NCBI GenBank assembly: GCA_025716855.1
Contig: JAIXMQ010000013.1
Span: 614,732-678,731, forward strand
DNA: 64,000 nt
Reading direction: 5' to 3'
DNA from: Pilaira anomala
Lineage: Eukaryota; Mucoromycota; Mucoromycetes; Mucorales; Mucoraceae
A program made the translations under genes and the position numbers. Positions 61,373 to 64,000 of the stretch are shown in pieces. The first letter of the stretch is position 1. Every line of letters starts with the position of its first letter. The notes below the pieces were generated by a model, which was given only the letters and a program-made list of their open reading frames with translations, had not been told where the DNA came from and did no database searches.

Positions 61373-61827
61373 TTTAATGATATATAATAATCTGAAGAAG
61401 AAAAACAAAAGAGAAGACGAAAAAAAAACTACCATTAAATAGATAAGAAAATTTTTTTATCATATGGTAACATGACCAGTATTGCTTGTTATTGGTTTGC
61501 AAAAAATAAAAGTAAACAAAGAATACGTAACCACGATAATAATACGGAAACCCAAGAAATATTTCAGCGCTATCTTTATTTTGATGCTTGAGGTAATATA
61601 TTCATAACCATAGGGCTATATACACACTAAATAAAGAGTGAATTTAAAAAAAATGAAGCGCTTGGTTAAAGAAGTATGAAAATCTTTATACGCTTTAGAA
61701 CCACATAGTTTTATTTGAAAAATATAGTTAGTCATTTTTATTGAAATCGAAAACTAATAAAAAAAAAAAGAAGGTTCACAAAGTGTTCATGATGATTATT
61801 ATGTTTTAAATTTTATTGATTTTAAAC
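61373..61827. other. Intergenic, no gene seen
   Basis: The 5' flank of the Ser/Pro-rich gene. AT-rich, no ORF of note. Confidence 0.5.
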
Positions 61828-61912
61828 AATTCTAATGACAAACTCAACAAATGAAGGATCGCTAACATTTCAAGATACAGCCTAAAACAACTACTTATTA
61901 AAAGTGTTTGTC
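61828..61912 (+). repeat. 85-bp inverted repeat, left arm
   Basis: Exact reverse complement of 63230-63314 over all 85 bp. The flanking bases differ at both ends, so the match length is precise. No target duplication is evident. Confidence 0.92.
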
Positions 61913-63229
61913 GTTGTAAAATGTTTGTTTTTTTTTTTTTACTCAAACTAAGCGAATAAAGTAACTCTCGCTTCATCTACTTACGACTGTTAACGTTTGC
62001 TAGAATTTAGTTAAGTAGAATAGCCTTGGTGCGTCATCATATCATTTGCTAAATTCATTTTGCCGTAATAACTCCACTATATAATAAAACAAAATACAGT
62101 TACATTCTATATAGTTCATAGTTATAATAAATACACGATAGTTATATTATAACACTGGTATTAAATGACACCTTTTGTGAAGAAATAGGCTCTAATTTGG
62201 AGAATATTTCTTGCAAAAAAAAAAGTTGTAAAAAAACAGTAGATATAAAAGTATATTTAGAGTAGGTTTTATTATAAAAATAAATATTAAGTTATTCCAT
62301 GTTGTCTAAATAATGTATCCTATTTATACTAATAATGTCGGTAGAAGGTGTTGTATCTGAACCAACTAGTAAAAATACAAATAAAAAAAAATAATAAAAA
62401 AACACAATTAAAAAATATAACAATAATATAATCAGCAGTGCTGGTAGGGAAAGAAAGAGGAATAATAATAAATATATTACATTCTCTTCACACTTAATTA
62501 TATATAAGAAATAACTTGAACTGGTGTTAACAGATTAAACATCCATATTAGGATTACACGCCATAATTATTAATTCAACCCAGACATCATATTTTTAAAC
62601 TTTCAGGACACACAATCACCGGATCATTTTTAATAAGTATACATCCTAATGATCTGATATTACTCTTAATCTTTCTGTCAAATCTAGAAGACAATTTTCT
62701 TATGTGATTGAACACAACAATAATATTAAAATGGATCGCAACCGATACCATAATAAATAATCACGATTACACTCATTTTAAATAAAACAATCTCCGTAAC
62801 TATTGACAATCGCTATTGATGCTGTAAGGTAGGCTCGTATACAACAAAAGGTTTAGGCTTTTATATATATAATATTGTCATGATAATTATTATACCATTC
62901 ATCCAATTGATATGATTGAAAGATGTGTATTTTTAAAGATAGTTTATGCTTATCCATTTGAATATAATATCCAAGCGAATCATATATGTTTGAAAGGAAT
63001 TATTTATTTATCCATTGTAAATTTACGATAGTTTATTTAAGCATGCTCAATTTTATTGGCTATGATTTAGATCTACCATATCTACTATTGTGGATTCACC
63101 ACACATTTGATCTCTATCTGTAACATGTTTCGTTGTCATGTCTACATTAGATGGCCTGTGCTTTTTCAAAAACTAGTCAAACAAAATTAAATCTCTTTTT
63201 AACAATTTTATAAAATATTTTAATATTCA
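61913..63229. other. AT-rich spacer between the 85-bp inverted repeats
   Basis: 1,317 bp, very AT-rich, with no protein-like ORF on either strand. If the arms are transposon termini this is a non-autonomous element of about 1.49 kb. Confidence 0.5.
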
Positions 63230-63314
63230 GACAAACACTTTTAATAAGTAGTTGTTTTAGGCTGTATCTTGAAATGTTAGCGATCCTTCATTTGTTGAGT
63301 TTGTCATTAGAATT
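63230..63314 (-). repeat. 85-bp inverted repeat, right arm
   Basis: See 61828-61912. Identical in reverse complement, which implies a recent duplication or active homogenisation in otherwise decayed sequence. Confidence 0.92.
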
Positions 63315-64000
63315 TGTCGTATTTGCGTCATCTCTACTTATAAATATAAGTAGATCAGGGTTATAAACTAAACATTATAATAAAAACCTGACATATCTTC
63401 ATAATAATATACATGTTTAACATTGTATATTATTATCAATATCTTGAACCTAAGGAAATATTCTATATTCAAATGCATATACAAATTGACGTAAAATAAG
63501 ATCAATGGTAAAAAACCAAGATCAAATAATAAAATATAATTGAGAATAAAACAATACAAATAAAGTAAATACTCAATTCATATTAATAGAAAATAAGAGA
63601 TATTTACCGGTAATAGTCTCGATACAAGCTTAGCTACCTTGTGTTGGGGTAAGAACGACTATTACTGGCAAAAATACATTATTAATCTATTAATATTAAA
63701 TAGTAATATTATACAACCTGTTTACAAAACAAATAAAAAAGAATAACATTGTTGGAATAAAGATTATCCCAACAACTGTCAATTCTATCCCGAAACTGGG
63801 AAAACATGATATCAATCTAAGAATAAGGTTGATCAGGTCGTATGATAGAAAAATAGTTCTTGTCAATTTAAAAGTATGCGCATTTACCAATGAAATCTGT
63901 AACAACGGAATCCAGACTAATAACAACCATGTAAGTAATTACAAGGTGATCTTTAGTCAGGAACCAGATATGTTGTTATCCAATCGGGTAGATAGGATCC
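63315..64000. other. AT-rich region, no gene seen
   Basis: No supported gene up to the window edge. Short ORFs are low-complexity. It may belong to another repeat that continues outside the window. Confidence 0.4.

Overview
The window looks like nuclear DNA from an early-diverging fungus, most likely a Mucorales (Mucoromycota) species. The reasons are AT-rich DNA, many short GT-AG introns, abundant A/T homopolymers, nuclear tRNA genes, a fungal-type Cdc48, Fpg and glutamate decarboxylase, and LINE-like plus Ty3-like elements. The species cannot be named from sequence alone. Spliced models were built by hand, by matching GT-AG sites to reading frame and family conservation. In every model given as intact, the coding length is a multiple of three.

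Layout. (1) 1-11.6 kb is a transposon-rich block: a broken host gene split by a solo LTR (49-1329), a relic of a Tnp2/CACTA-type transposase joined to a decayed Ty3-like element (1690-6443), a tRNA-Leu(AAG) gene, and a nearly intact two-ORF LINE (6569-11606). The LINE sits exactly at the 5' end of the tRNA gene; its 15-bp target duplication is the first 15 nt of that tRNA. (2) 11.8-19.7 kb holds minus-strand housekeeping genes: a short kinesin-5-like motor, Cdc48/p97, a Ytp1-like membrane protein and an F-box/LRR protein. (3) 20.1-23.6 kb has a tRNA-Phe(GAA) gene and a repeat graveyard bounded by inverted copies of a LINE 3' fragment. (4) 23.6-27.5 kb has a ZnT/Msc2-type zinc transporter and an 11-exon glutamate decarboxylase. 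(5) 27.6-30.4 kb is gene-poor, with two short spliced-looking fragments. (6) 30.4-56.4 kb is gene-dense: a 1,992-residue CH-GAS2 (spectraplakin-like) protein, an Mpv17/PMP22 protein, a Bmt6-like methyltransferase, an Fpg DNA glycosylase, lumazine synthase, a Vps17-like PX-BAR protein, a Cdc4-like F-box/WD40 protein, an SDR, a GPI-anchor candidate, a Sec7-PH Arf-GEF, and a 1,471-residue bromodomain-kinase fusion with about 24 ERQQKEQY-type repeats. (7) 56.9-61.4 kb holds two copies of a Ser/Pro-rich gene, one broken. (8) 61.4-64 kb is AT-rich and contains an exact 85-bp inverted repeat pair.

The genes do not form one pathway. The notable units are the tRNA-targeting LINE, a shared upstream layout at the two tRNA genes (paired CACGTG plus a TATA-like box), and the bromodomain-kinase fusion, in which the key bromodomain Asn and the kinase beta3 Lys both appear substituted.
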